DNA of 64,000 bases, taken from NCBI GenBank assembly GCA_930367205.1, contig OV884015.1:38245288-38309287 (forward strand), read 5' to 3'. Positions 46,980 to 59,099 of the stretch are shown here, piece after piece. The stretch comes from Acanthosoma haemorrhoidale. Its lineage: Eukaryota; Arthropoda; Insecta; Hemiptera; Acanthosomatidae. The position numbers were made by a program, and so were the translations under genes. The notes under the pieces were generated by a model that saw only the letters and a list, made by a program, of their open reading frames with translations, did no database searches and was not told where the DNA came from. How positions within the stretch are numbered: position 1 is the first letter of the stretch; each line of letters begins with the position of its first letter.

Positions 46980-49900
46980 TTAGAAACCAGACATAGCTGT
47001 CGCTGTTGGATATTGTTGCCTACAAGCTTGGCATCTGTTTCTGTCTATGTCCAGAGTTTTTAGTTTGTTTTGAAGCTCTTTTTCCAATGTTGATCTTGAG
47101 TGAATTAAATTCAGAAGAGCTTCTTCTGCTTCTTGAAGTTGTCCTTTCATGGAAGAGCTCTGCTCACCTAGCGATTTAACTTCCTCAATGAGGCTGTAAT
47201 GCAAAAATATATATATTTATATATTGGGCTTAAGTGTTGAATGGTTCAAAAATTATCATTTTTATTCTTAAATTATTATTATGGTGCAAAAACTTCACAG
47301 TTTGGATACCCATTGTTAGGTGAAAGATCAAAATGTGATAAACCTGAATTGTGATTTATCCCTGCAGTTTTCAACTCCTGACCTCATCTGGTAGTTATCT
47401 AGCCTTGTCTGTGCTACTTTCATTGCTTTATCTAGTCCACGAATCCCTAGTTGAAGATCATGAATAAGATTTTCACTTTCAGCATTTCTTCGTACAACCT
47501 GGAAAATAAAATGATAAATTGTTCGAATTCAACATTATGGAGTGAATGGTTTTGTCAATTTTTCAGGCACCTACTTACAATTAAAACGTATTTATTACTA
47601 ACTGTTTTAGCACCTCTTAACTGCTAACTATGTAACATGTAAAAATATAGTGCATTATACTTATTACAATGAACATAAAAAACCAGTAAAAATACAATAA
47701 CATTGATAAGAATTTATAACAAAAGTTAACAGAATAAAAAAAGAAACAGTTGAGGAAGAAATCCTGTTGGGTGTTCCCTTCCTGCCCTGGCCATAAAATA
47801 TAGTCAGTTACAGGCATAACAACGCATTCATCATGTTGAAGATATTCTGTAGCTGTCATTGTTGCACCTGTTAATGAAATTCAGTTGATTAGCATACTGA
47901 TGGGATGGAAGTGAGAGACCAAGTTGTCTTGTCCTGTTGTTCTAAAATGATCACTTGTGGATTGTTAACACAATCACTTGTTTTTGTTATAATAATTAAA
48001 AATACCATAAATGATTTTTTCAAGAATAAAGTATACTACGAGCGTAATTGACCGTTAACTGGTTTGACTAAACCAATGGACTGCCACTCTCTCAACCAGT
48101 AGGACTATAACTTTACCGAAGTCAACATGCAGCTATAGAATCAATCAGTACTCTTTATTTTTACACAAATTTTGGATGAATTGTTTCAATGAAATTAAAC
48201 CACACGTAAATGATTTATTATTTGTTTAAGGTAAAAATAGGGACAGACCCATTAGTCAAACCCAAGACCTGATATACTTAAGTACAGGTGCCCATTCTAC
48301 CTAGGAAATCCTCTCTCTAGAAGGGCACCTCAGGAGTGAGATTAGATAGAAAAACTAATAATCATTAGTAATTGGGCACTGTTTCCTAAAATTCAATCAG
48401 AGAGTGGTAAAAACAACACACCTCATGGATACATACCACTTCGAGCTCCTGGTGCATGGCACTGATGCACTCCTCCAGGTCAGCTAACCCCCTGGCCAGT
48501 GTAATGTCCACAATCTCCGCTTGGTTCTTGAGATCTCTCATGGTGTCACGAAGGATGGGCCCATCAAGCAGGGCCCGAAGCTCTGCAGAGCGTCCCCTCA
48601 CAGAGGCGGCAATACCCATTAGCTCCCGGCTATTCTTCTCCCAGCCTTCCTCTGTTGACTGGCTGTTACAAATTATGACTACATTGATGGCTTGTATATA
48701 TTTAAAATAATAATGCTACAAATATCCATTATCAGTGATACAAAGAAAAAAATAATTCACAGTTAAAAAGTATGTTTATTGTGCACAAGTGATTTCAGCA
48801 GCTCATTGTGGCATTCTCACAGTTAAAAAACATTGACATTAAATTTTACTTAATAAAACAAATATTATTATAACATAAGTGACAGAAACAAATTCCTAAA
48901 AATAAAAAAAAACTATGTTGTAAAATATAAGTTCAAATAACAATTTGTAAGTCTGTGAACTTTAACAGTTACAATTTTATGAAATTATCAGGAGAAAAAA
49001 AATTAAAATTATATATAATAAAAATTTTCAAGAAAACAATGGAAACATTTTAAAACCATTTCTATGGGTTTTAACTACTGGAAATTTAAATGATTTAGTT
49101 GCACGTGTTACTTACTGTTCAGGGAACCTAGCAGAAGCTGGTTTAAACATGATGGTGGCAGAATTATTTCGCAGGTGAGCATTCTCATTTGTTAAAATGA
49201 ATGCTTCGTTTCTGTCAGACCAATCTTCTTCTAATCTATTTTTCATTGAAAGATTTGTGATTTGCTGTTCATCTATCTGCTTTATCGTATTGGAAATGAT
49301 CATCTTGATTTCTTCGGTCAAAGCTGCTTCCTATATCAACAAAATTAAGAAATGAGTGTGCACATCTTATTGTTATGTTGTAACTAATCCCTACATACAA
49401 GGGGACACCACCCATTTCCATCCTAAATGGGGTGAATTTACTCTGCAGCACCACCAGATTTAAAAAATAATCAGTTTAAACAAATTCACTTCTCAAGTCT
49501 GTTGAAATCCCTCTGTGATATAATGAAATTTCAGTGTCGGATAACATTTGTTGTTAAATATTATATGAAGAATTGTTAGTAAAAGCTAAAGGCTTAGCAA
49601 TCAATAACTACCAATTTAACTAGATTTATTCTATGTAAAAGATAAATTTAATTTATGTTTAATCACCTTAATTAATTCTTCTTCCATTTTGTCTCTTGCT
49701 AAATCATATCCTTCCCTGAATGCTCTTCTTGATAAGCACTCACCATTTATTGACCTGTGTTGTTGACAAACAATTCAGTAAAAACATTGGAAACAGATTA
49801 TTTTTTTTCAAATCTATTTGCTATTCTATAATTGTCAAGATTATAGAAAAAACATATACATTTTTAGTCAGTTTTAAGATTTTCAATATGAGGGAGTTGA

Positions 49901-51994
49901 GTAATGAAATATTACATACTATTCAAAATAAATAAAAAGAAAAAGGATCTTAGCTAAAAATGCATTATAAAATTATTCTGCATGAAAGCTAAGGTTTCAA
50001 GCTTTATAGCTATAAAAGATTTACGTAAAATAAATTAGAAAGTAATTTTTCTTGTTTTTCCCTAATTTGTCACTTCCCCCTCAATTTTACCCTTATTACT
50101 CCTATAAATCAATAAATATTCATAGCCAAATACATAACTGGATGATAACGTATGATGAAGAAAATAATATACCTTCCTTCTAAGTATTTCAACAACTACA
50201 TGTTTATGTAAATATTTACTTCTAATTGAATTAGAATCATTGGTTGTGATGATTATTTTATATAATGGTATTAAATAACATAAGTGAGAAAAAGAAAATT
50301 AGGATCAAATGATCCCCCTGAGTCATTCCTATTATTAAATTGGGCACAAGAGTACTTTTTTTAATGTGCTTTTAGGTTCATAACTATTGAAATTATGAAT
50401 CCCATAGAAGAAAAAAGCAGATAGAAAAGTACAAATATATGCTACCTTGCCTATTGAAATGTATTAAGATACTTGGATAAGTCCTTAGTTGGAAAAAATT
50501 TATTTTTAAGATAAAAAATAAGTTTTTGTTATTGTCACTATGAAACTTTTTATGTAGTGTAAATAACTTTATGCATCCCTAGAATAAACTTTTACACTTG
50601 TTTCACCTGCATAATCCTAAGACATTCCTGGCCTGAATGGCACGACGTCTCTGTATATTAAGAAGTTTTATTTCATCAATAAAAGCTTGTATCTCACGCT
50701 CGATCTCGGTTTTCCAACGGAGGAGTTCGCACGAACGCTCTTTAAGTCTGCCGGTAGTGTTCTCTTGGGATTTATCTGCTACTGCTGATATACTTTCCAA
50801 TCCTCGTCGGCTGTTGTATTCTGCCCTTCAAGCAAAAATTATATTGATTTAAAAAACAAAAACCCTTAACTTTTCTAAGCACTTGATAGAGTGGAATCAA
50901 TGTTTTGTTATGTTGTTATTAAATAGTTTACCTGTAGATTGACACATGGTGTGGATAAAGCATTAGAATATAATGCTTCTGAATCTGGGTCTTTGAAATT
51001 AAAAATGTTTTTAAACACAAATGGAATAATTATAGATTTCAAAAAATATAGCAATGGAGGAAGCAACTATTTGAACTAGATGTGATAAGCAATATTAAAA
51101 AATCAGAAGAATCAAAATCCAGGTGCTAGATGGTAACTATCATAAAAGAATGGATTTTGTCACAATATCACTTACTTGTATAAGACAAAATCTTGTCTTA
51201 CAAAGATTTAATTTATGATGAAAACCATCACTGAATCACAAACCATGGAGGTCAACCATTCAGATTGGTGTAGGCCCAATAATAAAAGGGTTCAGAATTA
51301 GGTATTTAAAACGAGAGGGTCAAAGTCACACTATAACACTTTGTAAGATAATTTAATTTTAATGATCATTCAATTTACTTTATTTGGTTTACTGGTGCTT
51401 ATAAGGATAAAATAGCTTGAAAAAGCTATCCTCTGTAAGCATAATTTTCAAATTAAATTAAAATACAGTTATAATCTTGTTTTATAACAATGATTGTACA
51501 CAGTGATTTTAACATCATTGTTATAACAATAATATAAATTGTACATCTTTTTATGATAGGGCTTACTTAATAGATAGATTATGTCCACCTATGTTTTGTT
51601 TTTTCTGCCATATGAATGTAATAATATTTGTATTAAATCTTAAGTAAATAAAGCAGTTTTATTTTCTATTCTAGTAGTGACTGGTTATTTATTAAAGATA
51701 TATCGAACAGAAAAATATAAATTAATGGTCAGCATACATATTGACCCTATGGAGGTCGTCTGCTGTGCAGCATAGAATTTCTTCATTGTGCTTCCTCCAA
51801 TCGCCATCAGAATATTTCGTAATAGAGTAGCGGTCAACTACTGGACGAGTGCCTGTGATTCCAGCTAATGGTGTCCAATCCACCTTACCAGTAGCACATG
51901 GTCCAATAGGGCCCATTGGACCAGGTTCTTGTGCTGGGATGGAATCCTCTAATCGTGGTAAGTACCCAGGAGTATCTTGCTTTGCCTTACAATC
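46980..51994 (-). CDS. Tektin (tektin-3/4/5 type), 7 exons found, 5' end open
   Basis: Tektins are coiled-coil filament proteins that line the doublet microtubules of cilia and sperm tails. Exons on the minus strand are 51738-51994, 50607-50825, 49667-49754, 49116-49330, 48437-48662, 47344-47498 and 46980-47193. Phases agree and give 457 codons before the stop. Exon 1 carries GKVDWTPLAGITGTRPVVDR then YSITKYSDGDWRKHN, the start of the tektin head. Later landmarks are RWKTEIEREIQAFIDEI, ECLSRRAFREGYDLARDKME, EEDWSDRNEAF, STEEGWEKNSRELM and LKNQAEIVD. The C-terminus DIDRNRCQACRQQYPTATAM is tektin-3/4/5-like. The usual nonapeptide RPNVELCRD is SGVENCRD here, preceded by MR, so it is altered at its front half. 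The first exon found opens at a good acceptor with no ATG. Either an upstream coding exon is missed, or the protein starts at the ATG at 51916 within it. Confidence 0.92.
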
Positions 51995-52559
51995 CTGTAA
52001 TATGAAATTGCGAGTTCATGGTATGTTATGAAATTGGATATGAGTAGGAGTTTTATTAGGAACCAGCTTAGGTTGATGAACAAAAATATTAAACTAAGGG
52101 TTCCTAGTTAGCTGTGATTTTAGACATGAGTGTGTATTGTTTGTTGGGATATCAGCTTAGGTTGATGGGAGGAAGATGTTAAAGTTAATAAATATAAAAT
52201 AATTGAGTGAGGTATACAATATAGGTATCAGTCAGGAAGTGTGATTCATTTGTTGTTGCATAATTTGGTAGATCAAAGTTATCTTTATATGTAGTGAGGG
52301 TTGAAGTGTCAATTATTTTATTTTTTATCTCTCATTAATAATACTAATTATAGATGAAATGATTGGATTCACCATAAAAATGTATCTTTGACTATTTTCT
52401 ACTAGAATAAACCAACAGCTGAATTATACCTGCAGATAACAAAAAAACTTTGCATCACCTTAGAAAATAACAGCATAAAACATAAATTTAACAAGCAAAA
52501 TATTTAAAACACTTAGTAAAGTAGTGCAATTATTTAATATTTTCTATATTTGAGTATCA

Positions 52560-52790
52560 TCATTAAAACAGTAAAGTAACATCTGGCCAGCTCTACTCCA
52601 CTCTTCGCCCCTCTTATCAAACGCTTAGCAAGAAGTCTGCAATTGCTTCATAATGGTATGATTAGAAAGGTGGTCAGAAGGACTTCTCTTAACAGGACTC
52701 AATGTACTTGAGATGGGTGATTTCATCTGCCGTTGACATGTCAGGTTTTTCAACTCTTAGCAACATATCTCCAACACATTGGTAACAACA
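52560..52790 (+). mobile_element. Non-LTR retrotransposon 3' fragment (family B), decayed
   Basis: Reading across frames gives RPALLHSSPL, then LLHNGMIRKVVRRTSL, then EMGDFICR and HVRFFNS. These align with the family B tail at 62925-63130 (RPALLYGALLF, FQNGIMRKVVRHTSL, VGEFIRRRHV). Stops and frameshifts are many. It lies just upstream of the tektin exon at 51994, on the other strand. Confidence 0.65.
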
Positions 52791-53714
52791 GCTAAGATAA
52801 AAATCTAGTCTGTAAGTTTTAAGTTAAATTATAACCAATGGGTGAGCTACATCAACTATACCCAAAATTATTATTAGATGTCATACCCTTCCCGAACATA
52901 GTTCTGCTATATATAATAGATGGACTGTGCAATTGAAACTTTAGTTCACATAAAAAACCAAAGGGGCCCAGAAAAAAAATGATTCGGTCGATTCATTGTT
53001 TATTTTCAAACAACCTTTAACAGTTTATTATCTTTATAAATTTTCACTTTTTTAAAACAGGCCAATTACCGCTTTGACTGATTTTACTAGATGTTATTTT
53101 GTAAGGGCAAGTATAGCACTACCAATTACCGATGCTATGTAATTTTACTGCACTATCTATATATACAATAAGAGTATACTTACGATTTTTAGGAAATAAC
53201 ATCCCACATAAGCTTTTTGTCATCTGTTCCTATCAGAGAAACACTACAATTTACTTTTGTTACTAGTGCATCTCATTTGGTAAATTAAAAATTCAACTGA
53301 TTTTTATATTGCTATGTTATAATAGAGTTCCTGATTGGATAGTTAGTTTTATGGAGTTATAGATAGGTAGGGGTGTGTCAGCATTATTTATTTGTATTAA
53401 ATTGATTTGATCCAATCTAATGTTTATCTAGACATCATAGAGGAGCATGACTTAACTATCTAATGGTTGCCACTTTCTCTACAACTAGAGATAGGTACAG
53501 ATCTTATAGGGTAGAATGGGGCATTGTTCCAGCTTACAATGATATTTTCCTTAATAAATGGCTTTAATTAACTATTTTTAGTAAAGCATGATTATTGCAC
53601 ATTGCTTCTTCTTTCATGAACCTAACTCAGCTAAATCTTTCTCTGAAGTGGAAAACATGCCCATTTTCACCTATCTCATCTAATCTCTCTCTAACATATC
53701 TGTATATATATACC

Positions 53715-53719
53715 TAATA

Positions 53720-53779
<60 letters not shown>

Positions 53780-53782
53780 TAG
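53715..53782. repeat. (CT)n(TA)n microsatellite
   Basis: A run of about 13 CT units passes directly into about 15 TA units and then GATAGATAT. It is a compound dinucleotide repeat. Confidence 0.95.
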
Positions 53783-53784
53783 AT

Positions 53785-55800
53785 ATCTATAATCTCATCT
53801 AACAGGGTAACATGATGAAAGCGACAGCATTACACTATTTAACATCACATAAATCTTTAATGTACCGCATATAATTTCTATGCAGCATTGCAGGGAATTT
53901 ACAAAAGTGTACATTTGTTATTTGGAAAGTAAAGGTATTTGTTTTTGTATTGAATAGTGGTTATACTATAAACCAAAGATGTTAAAAATAAAAGCAACCT
54001 TATGAAAAAAGGTGAAGAGGCAATTATTAATCAATTACTAAGTAGGTAGCATAATTAAAGAGCTCAACATCCTGATTAATAATATGTATAGGAGTTTTAG
54101 TGGACTGTAATGAAACTGTTATTGGTAATGATAACAAAACCCTTAATTGGGTCATACACCACACTTGACTGGTATTTTTAAATAACTACGATATCTTTAA
54201 CATTTTAAATTATTGACTCTTTATAAAACATTTAATTAATTCTATCTAGTATAAATGTCGTGTATCAATAACTATTTTTTAATAAACCATGATTCTTACA
54301 GGATTTCCATTCTTTTCTCCAGGGTTATGACAACAGGCCTCCATAATAAACTATTATAATTTTATATGATGTGTGCAGTTAAGAGAAAAAGGAATACTTG
54401 AGCATCAAAAAATATCTAATTATCAAACAAGAACATTACTATAGCAATATGATCATGACCTATGGTAACATAGGTATTCATGTTGTCTCACAGGTATGAT
54501 ATTGAGACTAACAACTATATCATAGTATAGAAACACCTGTTTTAACTTCAAACACTTAATTTTATATTGAAATATTTATTTTAAGGACTGGGAAATAAAT
54601 AATCTTAGATTAAATGATCCTTTTATTTTCTCATAGTACTAATTTGTACTGTAATGGTGACTGTTAGTGTAAGCATAAATTAATTTCCAAAAACTGCTTC
54701 ATAAATATGGAAGTGAGGAACCCCAAATACACATTTCAGCCTTTAGATTTTTTTTTATTAAAACGGGTAGAAAGAACTAACCTACTAAAAATTATCTGTC
54801 ATTTATAAACAATAACACATAATTAAAAACATTACTAAATAAAAATGTATTACCATTTATTTAATGTTATACGTAGTAATGCGCTCCAACTGAGGGCAGA
54901 AAGGATAAGTATATGAAACTTATCATAGAATGTATTTATTTTTTTGCCTTACCTTACGTAATAAAGGACCTAAAGGATACAGTAGATGAAATGCCATTCA
55001 TAATATGATATTGAGTAAAATTATTGGTCCACAAACACTACACTCTTTATTATAGTAACTGACGAGATAAATATATACGTATAACATAAATGTTTTAATT
55101 ACAAGTACAGACCTCAGAAACACAACATAGACATTGCCAATGTCACTCATACCAGTTAGAAATAAAATATCAACGGTGTTTTTAAGATAAAATTCAATTT
55201 GTTTATTTTTACAATAACTATTTATTTTTTTTATTGGTTTCTACCATACTCATATTATGATTTCTGTAACATTATTTGTCAATGTGCATAATAAATTTCT
55301 ATATTTTAAGAAGATTCTAGTCCTTTTACTAGGAGTCCCCAAAGCAACAAAATAATTTTTAACTTTATATATTGATGTATTTTTGACTGAAAATAAGAAA
55401 ACAAGACCACCATTTAAGATTTATAGACAGGAAAATAGTGGTGTCGACATTCAAACGTATAAAAAAAATTTATTTTAAACAAAAATCATTAATTAACAAT
55501 AGAGAAATGTTAATAGTAGTTGGAATCTATTTCCTAACTTACTTAAATAAAGGGCTATAAGTCAAGTGAGATATAGCGTGAGAGCTGAATTTTATTGAAA
55601 AGTCCACCTCAAAATAATATCACTCCAAGAAGAGAATCAAACATGCATTTCTGGTCTGAGACACCAAATATATAACACACACATCTGGTATGCCTATGTA
55701 AATTTCCTCCCCCATTTTAGGATGGGTCTCAACTTTAATTACAATAAAACATTATAGTCTCTAATAGTTTTGGAAACAATAATAAAAATGCTAAGTATTA
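53785..55800. other. Intergenic between tektin and NOP10, no gene recognised
   Basis: The stretch is AT-rich with no convincing exon. If the tektin has an upstream exon it should be here or in 52000-53700. One family C repeat copy is at 54010-54140. Confidence 0.4.
54010..54140 (+). repeat. Dispersed AT-rich repeat, family C
   Basis: TTAATCAATTACTAAGTAGG is followed by AATTAAAGAGCTCAACATCC, TGATTAATAATATG and TTTTAGTGGACTGTAAT. The landmark order matches 5505-5630 and 46735-46880. Confidence 0.55.
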
Positions 55801-55806
55801 ATACTC

Positions 55807-55812
55807 TTTATT
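55807..55812 (-). terminator. Candidate polyadenylation signal for NOP10
   Basis: TTTATT on the plus strand is AATAAA on the minus strand, about 290 bases after the NOP10 stop. Similar hexamers are common in such AT-rich DNA, so the call is weak. Confidence 0.3.
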
Positions 55813-56104
55813 TTCATAAAATATATAAAAAACACTATATTTACAAATGTAAGTTTCACAATTATAATGCAACTAATATTCATCTGACAATATAAAAACA
55901 TATCAACTGAGTTAAAATTTAAAATCTAATTTGAATGCTTTTTTGTACAATTAAAAATTAGTTAAACTAAGAGGTTAATATTCCTTTGCTGGGTTTTAGT
56001 AGTAGCATTTGACATCAATGCTACTCCCAGTTACATCTTTAAACAAATGAGAATCACAAAAAAAATTACAAATATAACATTACTTAATTAGATAAGCTGG
56101 CCAA

Positions 56105-56305
56105 TCAGACAGTCTTCTGTTTTTCTTTATTCTGTGTCGGGAGAAGTCCAAATCTCGCCTTGATTCTTATCCTTTGTTCTGAATAGGTGTCCTTAGGGTT
56201 GAAACGTGCGGGATGAGCACAAGTTGTGGGAGATCCGTCCGGAGCTGTATCAGACAATGTGTACACTCGTTCACCCTTGTCGTTTAAATAAAACTTCAGA
56301 TACAT
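56105..56305 (-). CDS. NOP10: H/ACA ribonucleoprotein complex subunit NOP10, single exon, 66 aa
   Basis: NOP10 is one of the four core proteins of H/ACA snoRNPs, with dyskerin, NHP2 and GAR1. These particles make pseudouridine in rRNA and snRNA and, in many animals, bind telomerase RNA. The whole protein is open: [20 protein letters not shown], then [20 protein letters not shown], then [13 protein letters not shown]. It lines up end to end with human NOP10 (64 aa), including the invariant AHPARFxPxDxYSxxR block and the basic IxIKxRF segment. The start is the only in-frame ATG, and the length fits the family. There is no intron. A defective mariner lies about 270 bases upstream of the start codon, possibly within reach of the promoter. 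Confidence 0.97.
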   Translation of the reverse strand: MYLKFYLNDKGERVYTLSDTAPDGSPTTCAHPARFNPKDTYSEQRIRIKARFGLLPTQNKEKQKTV

Positions 56306-56578
56306 TTTGAATTAATAAAACAAAATCACAGAAGATTTAACAGGCGTACCGGCGTGGGTAGTATCAGACAGTGGAAGTGTAAACTAACACATGTATAACC
56401 TACGGAGGGCTACACTAGAAGCTGTTGAGTAGTTGTGGCCGATCGATCTCTTAGTCTACCATCGATTACTCTTCAAACAATCGATGCTTACTCTTTTCAA
56501 CAGGACCCTCCCTCCTTTCGATCACTGACTGGGCCCCCCCACCACGTCCAACTGATTCAGATTTGAAATTGGATGTAT

Positions 56579-57523
56579 CAGGTCGAGTCATAAGTAACTT
56601 CCGATGCAGCTAAGTAGAATCTATTGCTCGTATCTATCCGCTATGAGTTACCTTGACAAGTTTTTGTTTTCACTATATAGGCGAGGCTTCAGTTAGTCTT
56701 TTGATAACTGTTTTGTGTGATACACGTTACGTTAAACTGTTTTTTTTAACCTCTGAAATGGAGAGTCAAAAAGTACATATTCGTTATGTAATACTTTGGG
56801 AATTTTAACAAGGCAGTAGTGCTAGGGTGACAGCTGAATAGATATTCAGTGTATACGGAGAAGGACTAACAACTGATCGGGCAGTTAGAAATTGGTTTAT
56901 GAAATTCCGTTCTGGAGATACGACCTTAAAAGACGAACCGGGCTTTGACGAAAACCTTCTAAAGGCAATATTGGAGCAAAATCTACGTCAATCAACAAGA
57001 GGTATGGCAGAAAGGTTGAATATCACAATCACTGTTAACCGCCACCTGGAGAAATTAGGGAAAGTCAGCAAGTTAGGAGTGCGTGTCCCTCACAATCTCA
57101 GTGAACGGAATAAGGAAGGTCGCATGTCAATCGCCACTAGTCTGCTCTCACGGGTAAAAATTGAGCGTTTTTTAAACAGGATTGTAACCGGCGATGAAAA
57201 ATGGGTTACCTATGACAAAATAGTCCGCAAAAGACAGTGGCTTGATAAGGATCATGCATCTCTACCAGATCCAAAAGCAAAGATCCATGGCAAAAAGATT
57301 TTATTGTGTGTGTGGTGGGATTGTCAAGGAATAATTCACCACGAGTTGTTGAAGTCAAATTTAACGATTACTGCGGATAGATACGTTGGGCAGTTGCAAA
57401 GAGTGCAAGAGAAACTCCATGAAAGGCGTCCTGCACTGTCAAAATTAATATAATTTTGTTATTTAATGAGAGCAAAATAAATGTCTGATAAAAAAACGGA
57501 AGTTACTTATGACTCGACCTAAA
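56579..57523 (+). mobile_element. Mariner element with near-perfect terminal repeats and an internal deletion
   Basis: The left terminal repeat AGGTCGAGTCATAAGTAACT (from 56580, followed by TCCG) is repeated exactly in reverse complement at 57497-57520. TA lies within a few bases outside each end, as expected. At about 945 bp the element is shorter than a full mariner (usually near 1.3 kb). The missing part is the end of the catalytic domain, between about 57450 and the 3' UTR. Matching terminal repeats mean it could still have been moved in trans. Confidence 0.9.
56758..57453 (+). pseudogene. Mariner transposase, broken and C-terminally deleted
   Basis: The frame begins MESQKVHIRYVILWEF at 56758. 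It is cut by in-frame stops at 56806 and 56839, then reads open from 56842 to 57453. The first DNA-binding half has RAVRNWFMKFRSGDTTLKDE. The catalytic part has ERFLNRIVTGDEKWVTYDK, carrying the first aspartate of the mariner triad in TGDEKW, then LCVWWDCQGIIHHELL. The segment with the second and third aspartates (HDNARPH and PYSPD in this family) is absent. The protein ends soon after LHERRPALSKLI, where the deletion joins the 3' UTR. It is inactive. Confidence 0.9.
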
Positions 57524-57829
57524 TAGTTTCGCAATGGTAGACCAAGCACCAAAATATTTGTTTTGATTTGTTTGACTTTTTTTATGAACAAACTTACTAG
57601 TGTAGTAAGTAACCCAAAACAAATATTGTGTCGATTGCATGAATAGGCCACTATTGCATAGCTACATCCAATTCGCAAGGAAATAGTTTGTGGAGGGATA
57701 GCTGACATAGAACACCCGAGGGTTGATCGAGGTGAGCCAAGTTTTGAAAAATACTAGATTTCTAACAAAACATAGGACCTTGGGAAACAGAAGCAAGTTC
57801 GAGGTGCAACAAATGTAAAGCAAGAGCAT

Positions 57830-58110
57830 AAAAAGCAGGGAAGTCTGCAGAATATTTAAGGCTTATCTGATTATCAAAAAATACGAGAAGAAATGGTATG
57901 ACAACCTGGCTGATTGAGCTTCATTTAATATTGAGCTAAAAGAACTCTATCGTAAGAAACACATAATAAACAACACTCCCATCCAAAAGGAGAAGGGAAA
58001 GCTAATAACTAATCAGGATGACCAGTTGAATTGGTGAAAAGCTGTATTTATAGAAATGGTGACCAATCGTTATTCTTTAGGGAGGACAGTTATTTTTTAA
58101 AGTTCTGACC
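57830..58110 (+). pseudogene. RTE-like retrotransposon linker region, decayed
   Basis: The reading, with stops, includes KELYRKKHIINNTPIQKEKG followed by KLITNQDDQLN-WKAVF. This resembles the segment between endonuclease and reverse transcriptase in RTE/Craft-like elements (LYxxxKxLxG ... IxDxxGxxLTxxxEQLxRWxExF). The reading breaks off near 58110 and reverse-transcriptase pieces resume after 58590. Confidence 0.55.
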
Positions 58111-58189
58111 TCCCTCAAAAAGTGTCTTCTTCTTAATAATTGAAGACTAATTATGCAAATCTCCATTTTGAATTCCAAATCTGTTCAAC

Positions 58190-58412
58190 CATTTCGAAAA
58201 TAAACATATTTTTGTTCAATTTATGCTGTACTTCCCTGGAACTAGTGGAGCAGTTGAAAGAACTTTTTTCAATTGCTAATGACTCTTTGACAATTGAGAA
58301 ATCGAGGTTGAATGTTGTTACAACTTTCTGCTATGGCGCTGGCTGTAATATTCAATACGAAGGATATTTCTTGTTCAGATATTTTCAATATATCAGTAGT
58401 ATGAGAAGATGA
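58190..58412 (+). pseudogene. hAT transposase C-terminal (dimerisation) fragment
   Basis: Reading across one frameshift gives LPGTSGAVERTF then SIANDSLTIEKSRLNVV. The phrase PGTSxxVERxFSxxNxxxTxEKxRL is the hATC dimerisation motif of ZBED/ZMYM-like hAT transposases. The frame then runs to 58412 without known features. It interrupts the RTE-like fragment, so it probably inserted into it. Confidence 0.55.
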
Positions 58413-58589
58413 TACATTGGCAATTAGAAAAATATTGATCTAAATAACAATCAATAGGCATATAAGCATAATTATAATATTAAATGTCACAAATAATTTG
58501 TTATATATTCATCATGTCATAGTGTATTATTGTTGCAATGAATACATTTTTTCTTCAATTTATTTGTGTCCTTTTCATTGTAAAAAAAT

Positions 58590-59090
58590 GTAGGTCACCT
58601 TATTGAAGAAGTTGATTCACCAGAGTTGGCAACTGTGTCAGGACCTCAATGGACTTCAATAGGTTGCCAACTTCCCAAGACAACAAGCAACTAAACAAAA
58701 CCTCAATATAAGAAATAGAAAAGAAGAGGCAGCCCAAGAAGGTTTTACAACATTTTTCAATTAAATAAATAGAAGAGTTCAGCCCCAGGTAACACTCTAT
58801 CTGTAGTTATAAAGGCAAATATAGGTGCCTCAACAGATTTACTGCACCCATAATTGCATGAAAAATGGTAAAGAAGGATGTGACTTCAAGAAAGTTTCCA
58901 CAAAAGGAGACAGGACAAGCTATAACGATTTGTGTGGTATCCTTCTCCTAACTGTTCCCTGCAAATTTTTGAAATGATTCAAAAAAGAATTTCATAAGTA
59001 GTGGAACAGAAGCGAAGAAAGAGAAAAACTGATTTAAGAAGAAATACAGGTTATATGGAAATTATAAATAAACTATTATAATTAAGCAAA
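58590..59090 (+). pseudogene. RTE-like reverse transcriptase fragment, decayed
   Basis: Near 58880-58970 the plus strand reads RKVSTKGDRTSYNDLCGILL then LTVPCKFLK. This fits the reverse-transcriptase motif IPKKGDxxxCxNWRGITLLSVPxKIF. Further on, EQKRRKRKTDLRRNTGYM may be the remnant of the LRxEQAGFRPGRS block. Many frameshifts exist. It probably continues the fragment at 57830-58110. Confidence 0.55.
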
Positions 59091-59099
59091 GAAAATAAT

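Noticed and set aside
52050..52200. CAGCTTAGGTTGATG occurring twice about 95 bases apart
   Set aside because: Only about 20-35 bases are shared, which is too little to call a duplication of interest.
53170..53215. Candidate 5' exon of the tektin, with a GTAAGT donor on the minus strand at 53184
   Set aside because: The frame compatible with the phase of exon 51738-51994 has a stop and no ATG close by.
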